Shown here: piece after piece, positions 27,215 through 35,763 of the stretch
Numbering within the stretch: the first letter of the stretch is position 1
How the letters are laid out: every line of letters starts with the position of its first letter
NCBI RefSeq assembly: GCF_000173415.1
Contig: NZ_ABXW01000015.1
Span: 1 to 45,032, forward strand
DNA length: 45,032 nt
DNA from: Providencia alcalifaciens DSM 30120
Lineage (GTDB): Bacteria; Pseudomonadota; Gammaproteobacteria; Enterobacterales; Enterobacteriaceae
Direction of reading: 5' to 3'
Position numbers and translations under genes: made by a program
Notes under the pieces: generated by a model
Told to the model about the DNA's origin: nothing
What the model saw: the letters and a program-made list of their open reading frames with translations, nothing else
The model's database searches: none

Positions 27215-28186
27215 TTATTTATCCCAATGCCACAAGACACTCATCCCCGGTCGCAGTCCTTCAATCGGTTGTTGTGGATAAAGACGAACTTCAAAGGTTT
27301 TTAAGTCGAAGTCACCCGTTGCTCGAGTCGCACGCTTGGTCGCGTAATCCCCTTTTGGTGCAATGTAGCGAACTTCTGCTTCAACCGTTTTGTCCCCTAA
27401 GGCTGGTACGGTTAATTCGATTTTATCCCCTTTTTTCACACCCACTAAAATGTCTTCACGTAAGTTATACACAAAGTATGCTTGAGGAAGACTAATCAGT
27501 GAAATTAATGGGCTACCCGCATTAAATAACTCCCCTATTTCCGCAGGGATTGGTCCCACTTCGCCATCAACAGGGGCTTTAACTTGCAAGTCATCCAGTT
27601 GAACTTGGAGCTCAGCCAGTTTCTGTTCGGCTTGATTTACCGCAGCTTCATATTGTTGACGTAGCTCAATACGATCACCATTTTTTCCCTCTTCCAAACG
27701 CGCTTTTGCACTTTGAACTTGCTGGAAAGCCACCTCTTTTGCTTTACGGGCTGTATCCAGTTCATTCGCAGAAACATAGCCTTTACCAGAAAGATTACTT
27801 AAACGCGTAAATTCGCGAGCTGCATTTTGGTATTGGGAATTGGCTTGGGCTAATGCCGCTTGCAAGTCTCGTAGGGTCTCTTCACGAGTACCATTTAAGG
27901 ATTGATCGAGTTGCGCTTGAGCTTGATCTTTCGCTGCTTTTAATGCCGCATATTGAGCTTGTAGCTCAGGGCTCTCAAGTGTGATGAGCAATTGCCCTTT
28001 TTTCACATCGTCCCCTCGTTCTACATGGCGTTCCATGACTCTACCTTTGGCTTTTGAAGTCACGATAACTTCAGGCGCATCCACTTCCCCTTGCAATAAT
28101 AAAAATTGATTATGGGAATGAAAAAGTGCCGCAGCAGCAATTAAGATCAGCATAAGCAAGATCAGTATGATGGTTCTTTTTTTCAT
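27215..28186 (-). CDS. HlyD-family membrane fusion protein
   Basis: This 323-residue periplasmic adaptor is anchored by an N-terminal helix (KRTIILILLMLILIAAAALF). The lipoyl half-motifs are VTSKAKGRVMERHVERGDDVKKGQLL and, after the coiled coil, VKAPVDGEVGPIPAEIGELFNAG. The helical hairpin spans about residues 75-190 and is rich in A, Q and E. A beta-barrel region follows, ending RLYPQQPIEGLRPGMSV. It resembles YbhG/YhiI-type adaptors that work with ABC-2 exporters. It is the first gene of the three-gene minus-strand operon. No outer-membrane channel is encoded nearby, so TolC is a likely partner (inference). Confidence 0.88.
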   Translation of the reverse strand: MKKRTIILILLMLILIAAAALFHSHNQFLLLQGEVDAPEVIVTSKAKGRVMERHVERGDDVKKGQLLITLESPELQAQYAALKAAKDQAQAQLDQSLNGTREETLRDLQAALAQANSQYQNAAREFTRLSNLSGKGYVSANELDTARKAKEVAFQQVQSAKARLEEGKNGDRIELRQQYEAAVNQAEQKLAELQVQLDDLQVKAPVDGEVGPIPAEIGELFNAGSPLISLISLPQAYFVYNLREDILVGVKKGDKIELTVPALGDKTVEAEVRYIAPKGDYATKRATRATGDFDLKTFEVRLYPQQPIEGLRPGMSVLWHWDK

Positions 28187-28421
28187 TATTTATGTGGGCC
28201 TTGAATAATAACGGAGGAAACTACTTTTTTATTATGACAACAAACTCACACGAGCGTTAATAAATTTGTGCGCAAAATCACGCTTCTGAGGTCATTTTTT
28301 TAGTCTGAGGGGCTTTTGGCTTTATGTCAAATAATGATGTTTTACTAATTATTAAATGACGATTACTTAACCAGCCCAATAAGATACAATATCCCCCCAA
28401 AAGTATATGGCTAAATCGACC
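28187..28421. other. Intergenic region upstream of the HlyD gene
   Basis: This 235-base AT-rich gap should hold the promoter of the minus-strand HlyD-permease operon. I see no gene, tRNA or clear operator. Its right end (28409-28421, GGCTAAATCGACC) looks like a shortened left end of the first tandem ERIC element. Confidence 0.4.
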
Positions 28422-28510
28422 AAGAGAAGATACCTCTAGGAGCATACACAAGTATATGACTAGAGGGGCTGAACGTAGTCAACACCCCCATAATGTGAAA
28501 TATGACGAGC
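28422..28510 (+). repeat. ERIC element, tandem copy 1
   Basis: This 89-base block from AAGAGAAGATACC to ATATGACGAGC has the ERIC core AGGAGCATACACAAGTATATG. It is identical to copy 2 except for one base (A to G in AGTATATGAC / AGTATGTGAC). The usual left third appears shortened. Confidence 0.8.
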
Positions 28511-28513
28511 CAT

Positions 28514-28634
28514 GCTCTAAATAGTTCGCATTGTGGGTAGGCGACAAGAGAAGATACCTCTAGGAGCATACACAAGTATGTGACTAGAGGGGCTGAACGT
28601 AGTCAACACCCCCATAATGTGAAATATGACGAGC
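28514..28634 (+). repeat. ERIC element, tandem copy 2, abutting btsS
   Basis: The element begins near GCTCTAAATAGTTCGC (28514) and ends GACGAGC at 28634, about 121 bases; its last 89 bases repeat copy 1. The btsS ATG is the very next base. The strings CTC-TAAAT at the start and GAC-GAG at the end are typical ERIC termini. Confidence 0.82.
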
Positions 28635-30317
28635 ATGTACGAATTCGATCTAATATTACTCCTCTTACAACAAATGTGCGTCTACCTCGTCATCGCTTGG
28701 GCGCTCAGCCGCACGCCACTTGTCACCCCACTTCTTAAGGTGACCATTCGCTTACCTCATAAAGTGATGTGCTACCTGATTTTTTCCGTATTTTGCATCA
28801 TCGGTACTTATTTTGGTTTACATATCAATGACTCCATAGCTAATACTCGTGCTATTGGTGCTGTACTTGGCGGATTGTTAGGCGGCCCTGCGGTAGGTTT
28901 TGCTGTCGGGTTTACTGGTGGGCTCCACCGGTACTCTTTGGGTGGGATGAGCGCTTTCGCTTGTATGATCTCTACTATTATCGAAGGCTTAATTGGTGGG
29001 CTGGTGCATCGCCACTATATGAAACGGGGGGAAATTAATAAAATTTTTAACCCTGTGACTGCCAGCTGCGTGACGTTTTTCGCTGAAGTCATCCAAATGC
29101 TGATTATTTTGCTCATTGCTCGCCCTTTCGATGAAGCCTATGAATTAGTAAAAAACATTGCTGCGCCGATGATTATTGCCAATACCGTTGGTGCCGCGAT
29201 GTTTATCCGCATTTTGCTCGACAGACGCGCTATCGTTGAGAAATACACCACCGCATTCTCTGCTCAAGCCTTAAAAATTGCTCTGTGTACCGAAGGGATT
29301 CTGCGTAAAGGCTTCAATGCTGATAACAGTATGAAAGTGGCAAAAATTATTTACCAAGAGTTAGATATTGGCGCGGTCGCCATTACGGATAGAGAAAAAA
29401 TTCTCGCTTTTATCGGGTTAGGCTCCGATCACCACATTCCCGGCACACCTATCTCATCCATCCAATCACGGCAGGCTATCGATAATAATGAAGTGGTTTA
29501 TGCCGATGGTAATGAAACCCCGTATAAATGCTCGTTAAGCCCTTCATGCAAACTTGGCTCAACCCTTGTGATCCCCCTGCGAGGTGAGAATCAGCGGGTC
29601 ATTGGAACCATCAAATTATACCAAGCCAAAAATAGCTTATTCAGTTCCATTAACCGTACCCTCGGTGAAGGGATCGCCAGCTTATTTTCCGCACAAATTT
29701 TGGCTGGGCAATACGAACGCAACAAACAATCCTTGCTGCAATCGGAGGTCAAACTACTCCATGCCCAAGTCAACCCGCACTTCTTGTTCAATGTACTGAA
29801 TACATTACAAGCCGTGATCCGCAAAGATAGCCAGCAAGCAGGTCAGCTAGTGCAATATATTTCGACCTTCTTTCGCAATAACTTAAAACGTCCAGAGCAG
29901 AATGCGACATTAGGGGAAGAGATTGAGCACATCAATGCGTACCTGCAAATTGAAAAAGCCCGCTTCCAAGAAAATTTGCAGATCCATTTAGACATCCCTG
30001 ATGAAGTCAAACAGGTAGAATTGCCGGCATTTACGCTGCAACCCATTGTCGAAAATGCAATAAAACACGGTACTTCACAGTTATTAAATACCGGATACAT
30101 TACAATACGCAGCTATATTCGCAGTGAACATGTCTATATTGAAATCGAAGATAATGCCGGTTTATACCAACCAAGCGGGCAATCTGATGGCTTAGGAATG
30201 GGCTTAGTCGACAAACGCTTGCGCCTGAAATATGGTGAAAAATATGGGATCGGCGTGGAATATGAACCAGAAAAATTCACCCGCGTGAAAATTCGCTTAC
30301 CTTACATGTCCACCTAA
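28635..30317 (+). CDS. btsS: Pyruvate-sensing histidine kinase BtsS (YehU)
   Basis: BtsS is the high-affinity pyruvate receptor kinase that acts with BtsR, in E. coli to induce the pyruvate transporter BtsT. The 560-residue product starts [19 protein letters not shown] as in E. coli. It has a 5TM-Lyt membrane domain (about 1-190: [30 protein letters not shown]), a GAF domain (about 215-350), and a LytS-type kinase domain with H382 in [14 protein letters not shown] and the N-box [15 protein letters not shown] chose the ATG at 28635; an in-frame ATG at 28626 lies inside the ERIC repeat. No proper Shine-Dalgarno site is visible. In E. coli the pair is at another locus. Confidence 0.94.
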   Translation: MYEFDLILLLLQQMCVYLVIAWALSRTPLVTPLLKVTIRLPHKVMCYLIFSVFCIIGTYFGLHINDSIANTRAIGAVLGGLLGGPAVGFAVGFTGGLHRYSLGGMSAFACMISTIIEGLIGGLVHRHYMKRGEINKIFNPVTASCVTFFAEVIQMLIILLIARPFDEAYELVKNIAAPMIIANTVGAAMFIRILLDRRAIVEKYTTAFSAQALKIALCTEGILRKGFNADNSMKVAKIIYQELDIGAVAITDREKILAFIGLGSDHHIPGTPISSIQSRQAIDNNEVVYADGNETPYKCSLSPSCKLGSTLVIPLRGENQRVIGTIKLYQAKNSLFSSINRTLGEGIASLFSAQILAGQYERNKQSLLQSEVKLLHAQVNPHFLFNVLNTLQAVIRKDSQQAGQLVQYISTFFRNNLKRPEQNATLGEEIEHINAYLQIEKARFQENLQIHLDIPDEVKQVELPAFTLQPIVENAIKHGTSQLLNTGYITIRSYIRSEHVYIEIEDNAGLYQPSGQSDGLGMGLVDKRLRLKYGEKYGIGVEYEPEKFTRVKIRLPYMST

Positions 30318-30349
30318 TAACATTGCACATAATAAATGATTATAACGCT

Positions 30350-31066
30350 ATGAATGTATTGATCGTTGATGACGAACCCCTAGCTCGCGAAAACGTGCGC
30401 TGTTTACTTGAGGAACATGACGATATCGAAATTATTGGCGAGTGTGCCAATGCGATAGAAGCCATTAGTTTAATTCACAAAAAAAAGCCTGATGTGGTGT
30501 TTTTAGATATTCAAATGCCTCGCGTGACTGGGCTGGAAATGGTACGTATGCTGGATCCTGAAGAGCGCCCACATATCGTCTTTCTGACCGCATTTAATGA
30601 ATTTGCGATTCAAGCCTTTGAAGAACACGCGTTCGATTACCTCCTCAAACCTCTTGAACCCGAAAGACTAGCAAAAACCCTAGCGCGTTTACGACAAGGC
30701 AAGCACAAACAAAACTTAGAACTACTGGATAATAACGAGCCACTCAAGTTTATTCCTTGTACCGGACACAGCCGAATTTATCTAATGAAATTAGAGGACG
30801 TACAATACGTTACTTCACGTATGAGTGGTGTCTATGTTATGAGTACCCAAGGGCAAGAAGGATTCACTGAATTAACGTTACGGACCTTGGAAATGCGCAC
30901 ACCGTTAGTTCGGTGTCATCGCCAATATTTAGTCAATATGACACAGCTCAGTGAAATTTTATTTGGCGATAATGGGCAAGCTGAATTAGTGCTATGCTCA
31001 GGAGAGCATATTCCGGTTAGTCGCCGTTATTTAAAACCATTAAAAGAAGCACTAGGATTGATTTAG
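30350..31066 (+). CDS. btsR: LytTR response regulator BtsR (YehT)
   Basis: BtsR is the DNA-binding partner of BtsS. The 238-residue product has a receiver domain (about 1-120) with phosphoacceptor D53 in [16 protein letters not shown], acidic residues in [11 protein letters not shown], and the conserved lysine in [12 protein letters not shown]. The LytTR DNA-binding domain follows (about 135-236: [49 protein letters not shown]). I chose the ATG at 30350, giving [10 protein letters not shown]; the frame upstream starts at a TTG without support. It is 32 bases after btsS. Confidence 0.94.
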   Translation: MNVLIVDDEPLARENVRCLLEEHDDIEIIGECANAIEAISLIHKKKPDVVFLDIQMPRVTGLEMVRMLDPEERPHIVFLTAFNEFAIQAFEEHAFDYLLKPLEPERLAKTLARLRQGKHKQNLELLDNNEPLKFIPCTGHSRIYLMKLEDVQYVTSRMSGVYVMSTQGQEGFTELTLRTLEMRTPLVRCHRQYLVNMTQLSEILFGDNGQAELVLCSGEHIPVSRRYLKPLKEALGLI

Positions 31067-31089
31067 CGAATCGTACAGGAGAAGAGGTT

Positions 31090-31464
31090 ATGGCTGATTT
31101 TTACCTGCAAATTCGGACAAATTCGATGACGTTGAAAAACCTTGAGACTCACGAGGAGCATAGTGCTACCGGAGAGTTTTCAACCCAGCGAATGGTCGTC
31201 GGAGATTTTTTTAATGCTGAATCAGTCCTGTATCAATTGGTGTGTGATATGGGACTAAATGTCCGTCGCCCTTTCGCTTCTCGGCATCGTGTATTGGTAC
31301 AAGCCCTTGAAATTATTGATGGGGGTGTCAGTCTGGTCGAAGAGCGCCTATTTACAGAAATGGTCTATGGGGCGTTTAATCGCCGCATTAAAAAAGTACT
31401 CGTCAGTCGCGATACTCTCCCCATGCCTCAGCGGCAAGCAAAAGCTTTATTGAGCTGTAAATAG
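31090..31464 (+). CDS. YjaA-like stress protein
   Basis: This 124-residue soluble protein resembles E. coli YjaA by recalled sequence: FYLQIRTNSMTLKNLET at the start, then FSTQRMVVGDFFNAESVL, and VQALEIIDGGVSLVEERLFTEMVYGA. YjaA is a stress-induced protein of unknown biochemical role. The ATG has AGAGG 5-6 bases upstream and lies 23 bases after btsR, so it may be transcribed with btsSR. In E. coli the two are not linked. No transmembrane segment or signal peptide is visible. Confidence 0.65.
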   Translation: MADFYLQIRTNSMTLKNLETHEEHSATGEFSTQRMVVGDFFNAESVLYQLVCDMGLNVRRPFASRHRVLVQALEIIDGGVSLVEERLFTEMVYGAFNRRIKKVLVSRDTLPMPQRQAKALLSCK

Positions 31465-31615
31465 TCGAGGAGTACCTATCCACAATGTTCTACAGTAAAA
31501 CAAGCCATTAATAACCATTGATTATATCGCTTCATGAAAGACAATCTCTAATATATATGTTTTTATTGCGCAATCAGAAGTAGGTAATTTTTATACAAAT
31601 ATAAGAGATAGGAAC
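31465..31615. other. AT-rich gap before the kinase-like gene
   Basis: These 151 bases are strongly AT-rich, with TATATATG and TATACAAATATAAG stretches that could serve as promoter elements. No terminator for the upstream gene is evident. The composition continues into the following gene and differs from the housekeeping genes around it. Confidence 0.4.
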
Positions 31616-32500
31616 ATGGTTCAATTTTCCAGCCACAAAATAAATATACGCACCGATACGTTTCAGAGTGCTATTAGTAAGAAAAGCGGTAACAATAAGT
31701 TGTCCTCGAAAACACTCGATAAACTGCAAAAAGTTATAAATTCACAGTTTCAACTCAATGAGCAAGATATCGCTCATATTCTTGGGTATAAACAAATTTC
31801 GAGAACCGTAAATAAAAAAGCTATATCTCAATTCATCACTCAAATATCAAGTATTACCACGAATAAAAAGTGTTGTGCTATTTATCAAACACTGGAGGTT
31901 TGGAAAGAAAATGCACAAACATTAATACAAATAAAAAAACATCAAGGCAATGATGAAAAAACCATAGGAATTGGAGCAAGAGGACGCATTTACCGTTGTG
32001 GTGATTCAGTTGTCAAAAAATTTAAAACATTTGATCTTATCGCAGCCCAACATGAAATTAATATGTGTAACTTGTATAATCGCAAATCGAATAATGTTGT
32101 TCCTAATGCCATTATTGTCAATAACGCCATTAAAATGCCATTTATTAAAGGTAAGCTTCCAACTACTACTATTGAAACCAGTGAGGGAATAAAACAGCTC
32201 TACGAAAAAGGTTTTTTTATCGCTGACGCTAAACCCGACAACTTTTTGGTAACAGAAGATAATCAAATTGTACCTGTTGATTTTGGTTTAATTTTTACGG
32301 CTGATAACCTAAATTCACTCGATAAAAATATCAAAATTGAAATTGTTAGAGACTATCTTAAAGGTGGATACCGTTATATTTCTTCAGAATTGAAGCCGGT
32401 GTATATGCAACAAATAAAACAATTAGACCAAATATTAAGTGGTGATAGCCCTCTCCGTCATTTCAATGTTAAAGAGCTAAAAAAATCAGGATTTATGTGA
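31616..32500 (+). CDS. Protein-kinase-like protein, candidate secreted effector kinase
   Basis: This 294-residue protein has a minimal eukaryotic-type kinase fold in its C-terminal two thirds. The glycine loop is GIGARG (118-123) and the ATP-anchoring lysine lies in VVKKF (K134 or K135). A helix-C glutamate is likely E147 in AAQHEINM. The catalytic loop is IADAKPDNFLV with D204, K206 and N209 (the usual HxD histidine is replaced by I202). The metal-binding motif is VDFG (D222). Only about 70 residues follow DFG and no APE or GHI subdomain is seen, as in OspG, NleH and HopBF1-type effectors. The first ~110 residues are polar, S/T/N/Q/K-rich, and have no signal peptide. The gene is AT-rich, stands alone, and has AGGA close to the ATG. 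Injection by a type III system is an inference. A non-secreted antiphage or toxin kinase is the main alternative. Confidence 0.72.
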   Translation: MVQFSSHKINIRTDTFQSAISKKSGNNKLSSKTLDKLQKVINSQFQLNEQDIAHILGYKQISRTVNKKAISQFITQISSITTNKKCCAIYQTLEVWKENAQTLIQIKKHQGNDEKTIGIGARGRIYRCGDSVVKKFKTFDLIAAQHEINMCNLYNRKSNNVVPNAIIVNNAIKMPFIKGKLPTTTIETSEGIKQLYEKGFFIADAKPDNFLVTEDNQIVPVDFGLIFTADNLNSLDKNIKIEIVRDYLKGGYRYISSELKPVYMQQIKQLDQILSGDSPLRHFNVKELKKSGFM

Positions 32501-32550
32501 ATTTGATACCCCACAGTAAGGAGGGTGCTGTAAATGCCTCCCTTAAAATA

Positions 32551-32580
32551 AAAACCCGCATTTTAAAATGCGGGTTTTTT
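32551..32580. terminator. Bidirectional Rho-independent terminator
   Basis: AAAACCCGCATTTT and AAAATGCGGGTTTT form a perfect hairpin with T-runs on both strands. It lies between the convergent kinase-like gene and deaD. Confidence 0.92.
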
Positions 32581-32620
32581 GTATTTATCTCAGCCACATT
32601 TCCGTGGCTGGATAGCACTA

Positions 32621-34594
32621 TTATGCGTTATGGCTGCTGCTACGACGACGTGGCGCTGCATTGTTACCCTCTTGGCGTGGCGCTGAGTTACCACGCTCAC
32701 CACGGTTAGCACCATCACGATTTCCACCACGACGGTTGCCGCTGAAACCTTCACGGTCTCCACCGCCACGACGACCATCACGATCGCCACCACGGTCATT
32801 GCGACGACCTGCACCGAAGCCACCTTCGCTACCACCTTCACGACGTGGGCCACCACGACGCTCACCGCCACCACGGCGTTCAAATGGCTGAGCATCACCG
32901 ATCAGTTGCATTTGAGTTGGTTTGTTCAGGATACGTGCACGGCTTAAGTGAGTTAACACGTCAGCTGGCATACCTTTTGGTAATTCAATTGTAGAGTGAG
33001 TTCCGTACAATTTGATGTTACCAATGTAACGGCTGCTGATATCCGCTTCGTTAGCAATCGCACCAACGATATGACGAACTTCAACACCGTCATCACGACC
33101 CACTTCGATACGGTACATTTCCATATCGCCAACATCACGACGTTCACGACGAGCGCCACGATCACCGCGTTCTGCACGGTCAAAACCATTACCGTTGCTG
33201 TTACGGTCACGACGGTCATTACCACGACGGTCATCACGGTCGTTGAATTCACGACGTGGACGACGCGGTGCATCTGGTGGCAGGATCAGAGCGCGTTCGC
33301 CTTGAGCCATTTTCAGTAATGCTGCTGCTAAAGTTTCCATATCAACATCTTCCGATGGAGACATTTTCGCTAACAGTGAACGGTACTGATCTAAGTCGCT
33401 GCTTTCTAATTGCTGTTGAATTTGTTCAGCAAATTTAGCCTGACGACGTTGGCTTAACAGATCTGCATCTGGCAGCTCAACTTCAGGAATAGTCAGCTTC
33501 ATCGTACGTTCAACGTTACGCAGCAAGCGACGCTCACGGTTTTCAACAAACAGTAATGCGCGACCCGCACGACCTGCACGGCCAGTACGACCGATACGGT
33601 GGACGTAGGATTCTGCATCCATTGGGATGTCGTAGTTAACGACTAAGCTGATACGCTCAACATCCAGACCACGTGCTGCAACGTCAGTTGCGATCAGGAT
33701 ATCTAAACGACCGTCTTTTAAACGCTCTAATGTTTGCTCACGCAGTGCTTGGTTCATGTCACCATTCAGTGCCGCACTGTTGTAGCCATTACGCTCAAGA
33801 GTTTCTGCAACTTCTAACGTTGCGTTTTTCGTACGAACGAAAATAATCGCTGCATCGAAATCTTCAGCTTCTAAGAAACGCACCAGCGCTTCATTTTTAC
33901 GCATACCGTAAACAGTCCAGTAGCTTTGAGCGATGTCTGGACGGGTAGTAATGCTCGCCTGAATACGGATCTCTTTAGGATCTTTCATAAAGCGACGAGT
34001 AATACGACGGATTGGTTCTGGCATTGTTGCCGAGAACAGCGCAGTTTGGTGTTCTGCTGGGATTTGGCTCATGATGTTTTCAACATCTTCAATGAAGCCC
34101 ATACGCAGCATTTCATCAGCTTCGTCTAATACTAAGCCTTTCAGGTTAGAAAGGTCTAAAGTACCGCGCTTCAGGTGGTCAAGCAGACGACCCGGAGTTC
34201 CTACGACCACTTGTGGTCCTTGGCGTAATGCGCGAAGCTGAACGTCATAACGTTGACCGCCGTACAGGGCAACCACGTTTACACGGTTCATATGTTTAGA
34301 GAAATCGCTCATTGCTTCAGCAACTTGTACTGCCAACTCACGAGTTGGTGCAAGAACTAAAATTTGTGGCGCTTTTAGATCAGCGTCGATGTTGTGCAGT
34401 AATGGCAAGCTGAATGCAGCGGTTTTACCACTACCAGTTTGTGCCATACCTAATACATCGTTACCATCCAATAACAATGGAATACATTGCTGCTGGATTG
34501 GAGATGGTTTTTCGTATCCCAGGTCGCTTAGTGCGTTCAAAATAGATGCTGATAAACCTAGATCAGCAAAAGACATATCGGTCTCAGTCGTCAT
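32621..34594 (-). CDS. deaD: ATP-dependent RNA helicase DeaD (CsdA)
   Basis: DeaD is a cold-shock DEAD-box helicase acting in 50S assembly and mRNA decay. The 657-residue product has the Q motif ([19 protein letters not shown]), Walker [13 protein letters not shown] in [12 protein letters not shown], and [15 protein letters not shown]. The dimerisation and RNA-binding domains follow ([34 protein letters not shown]), then a long RGG-rich tail. I chose the ATG at 34594 ([13 protein letters not shown]). It overlaps the end of yrbN, so translation is probably coupled. It is the last gene of the pnp-nlpI-yrbN-deaD series. Confidence 0.96.
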   Translation of the reverse strand: MTTETDMSFADLGLSASILNALSDLGYEKPSPIQQQCIPLLLDGNDVLGMAQTGSGKTAAFSLPLLHNIDADLKAPQILVLAPTRELAVQVAEAMSDFSKHMNRVNVVALYGGQRYDVQLRALRQGPQVVVGTPGRLLDHLKRGTLDLSNLKGLVLDEADEMLRMGFIEDVENIMSQIPAEHQTALFSATMPEPIRRITRRFMKDPKEIRIQASITTRPDIAQSYWTVYGMRKNEALVRFLEAEDFDAAIIFVRTKNATLEVAETLERNGYNSAALNGDMNQALREQTLERLKDGRLDILIATDVAARGLDVERISLVVNYDIPMDAESYVHRIGRTGRAGRAGRALLFVENRERRLLRNVERTMKLTIPEVELPDADLLSQRRQAKFAEQIQQQLESSDLDQYRSLLAKMSPSEDVDMETLAAALLKMAQGERALILPPDAPRRPRREFNDRDDRRGNDRRDRNSNGNGFDRAERGDRGARRERRDVGDMEMYRIEVGRDDGVEVRHIVGAIANEADISSRYIGNIKLYGTHSTIELPKGMPADVLTHLSRARILNKPTQMQLIGDAQPFERRGGGERRGGPRREGGSEGGFGAGRRNDRGGDRDGRRGGGDREGFSGNRRGGNRDGANRGERGNSAPRQEGNNAAPRRRSSSHNA

Positions 34595-34658
34595 GTAAAG
34601 GTGCCTCATACTTAATGGCGGCCAGTTTACATAACGGAGCGAAAATCATTTCGGTCAT
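34584..34658 (-). CDS. yrbN: Small protein YrbN, coupled to deaD
   Basis: This 24-codon reading frame encodes [20 protein letters not shown] and four more residues (LHDD). The LCxLAAIxxEA core matches the E. coli YrbN small protein as I recall it, and the position between nlpI and deaD is the same. Its stop codon lies 11 bases inside deaD in another frame, as expected for a coupling cistron. A second in-frame ATG at 34649 is possible. The ribosome-binding site is weak. Its function is not known beyond possible control of deaD translation. Confidence 0.72.
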   Translation of the reverse strand: MTEMIFAPLCKLAAIKYEAPLHDD

Positions 34659-34764
34659 TATCATTTAAAATGTGAACTGGCTCAAATTGTGTTATTAAAC
34701 GAACAAATAAACCCTCACCCATGATGGATGATGGTTTAAGAATTGATAGAGAAATGTTCGTCAG

Positions 34765-35682
34765 CTATTGCTGGCCCGATTCTAATAGGTCGTCTTGTTC
34801 TTGGCCTAACAGCGCCAATTCCAACAATGCGTAGCGGTGCTCAACAAAGCTGTGTGCGTTGTTAGCTACCGTCAGTTTGAATAACGCAGCCGCGCTATCC
34901 TTATCCCCCAGACTTAGGTAATGCTTACCTAAATAGAAGTTAGTTTCACTGAGATGCTCAGCGAGCGAAGTGTTATCCGTAGATGTCTCTTTCAAACGCT
35001 CCATCAATGTTGTTTCATTGATATTGCCAAGATAGAATTCTACGATATTCCAGCCCCATTGCCCTTTCTCCGCTTGATTGTAGCGGGCTGCAAGATTGTC
35101 TTGCGCCATACGCGGGTCTATGTCTTTTTCTACGAGATAAAGCCACAGAGTACGAAAAGGATCATTTGGATCTATCTGATAATACGCCAGCAGATCATCC
35201 TGCGCTAATTTGTATCGTCCACCGTAATATAATGCGATGCCACGATTCATACGCGCGAAATTGTAAGTTGGATCAAGCTCTAAAACAGAATCAAACGCTT
35301 CATAGGCGGCATCATAGTTGCCAGCCTGCGTAAAATATATTCCTAAAAAGTTAAAGATTTCAGGAATATCCGGACGGATTGACAACGCAGTTGAAAAATC
35401 ATTACGTGCCAGCGCCCTTAAACCGAGACTATCATACAATACTCCGCGCTCATATAAAAGCTGCGCGTATTCATCATCGGTTAAAGATCGGCTCGCAAGG
35501 ATTTGTTCCATACGAGCCAGAATCACTTCTTGTTGCAATGAAGGCTGCAATGGAACCGCGAAAACCTCGTTTTTACGCCAATCTTTATTACTACATCCAA
35601 TAATAATAAAAAAGATAAACGCCGATAGCACACGAACTAAGGTGCGACTATCTAAAAAACGAAAGTTAATACAGTTCTGCAT
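34765..35682 (-). CDS. nlpI: Lipoprotein NlpI
   Basis: NlpI is an outer-membrane lipoprotein with TPR repeats. It acts as an adaptor for the protease Prc and for peptidoglycan endopeptidases such as MepS. The 305-residue product has a lipoprotein signal with lipobox IIGC (C30). TPR units follow ([43 protein letters not shown]), then [23 protein letters not shown] and [22 protein letters not shown]. The signal region is about ten residues longer than in E. coli. AAGGGC lies 5-6 bases before the ATG. pnp is 81 bases upstream. Confidence 0.95.
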   Translation of the reverse strand: MQNCINFRFLDSRTLVRVLSAFIFFIIIGCSNKDWRKNEVFAVPLQPSLQQEVILARMEQILASRSLTDDEYAQLLYERGVLYDSLGLRALARNDFSTALSIRPDIPEIFNFLGIYFTQAGNYDAAYEAFDSVLELDPTYNFARMNRGIALYYGGRYKLAQDDLLAYYQIDPNDPFRTLWLYLVEKDIDPRMAQDNLAARYNQAEKGQWGWNIVEFYLGNINETTLMERLKETSTDNTSLAEHLSETNFYLGKHYLSLGDKDSAAALFKLTVANNAHSFVEHRYALLELALLGQEQDDLLESGQQ

Positions 35683-35763
35683 ACTACGCCCTTACATTAC
35701 CACTAGTCAGCAAATTTAGGCTGATAGCGCCCAAGTTTATCAGGCGCTACACTTTAGGTCAGC

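Noticed and set aside
28422-28634. Tandem repeat considered as a small CRISPR array
   Set aside because: Repeat units are 89 bases with ERIC features and inverted ends, only two copies, and no cas genes.
32497-32709. 70-codon plus-strand frame after the kinase-like gene
   Set aside because: It reads through the bidirectional terminator and into the 3' end of deaD; no family resemblance.
32661-32891. Proline/arginine-rich plus-strand frame opposite the deaD tail
   Set aside because: It arises from the repetitive RGG codons of DeaD read backwards; no ribosome-binding site or homology.
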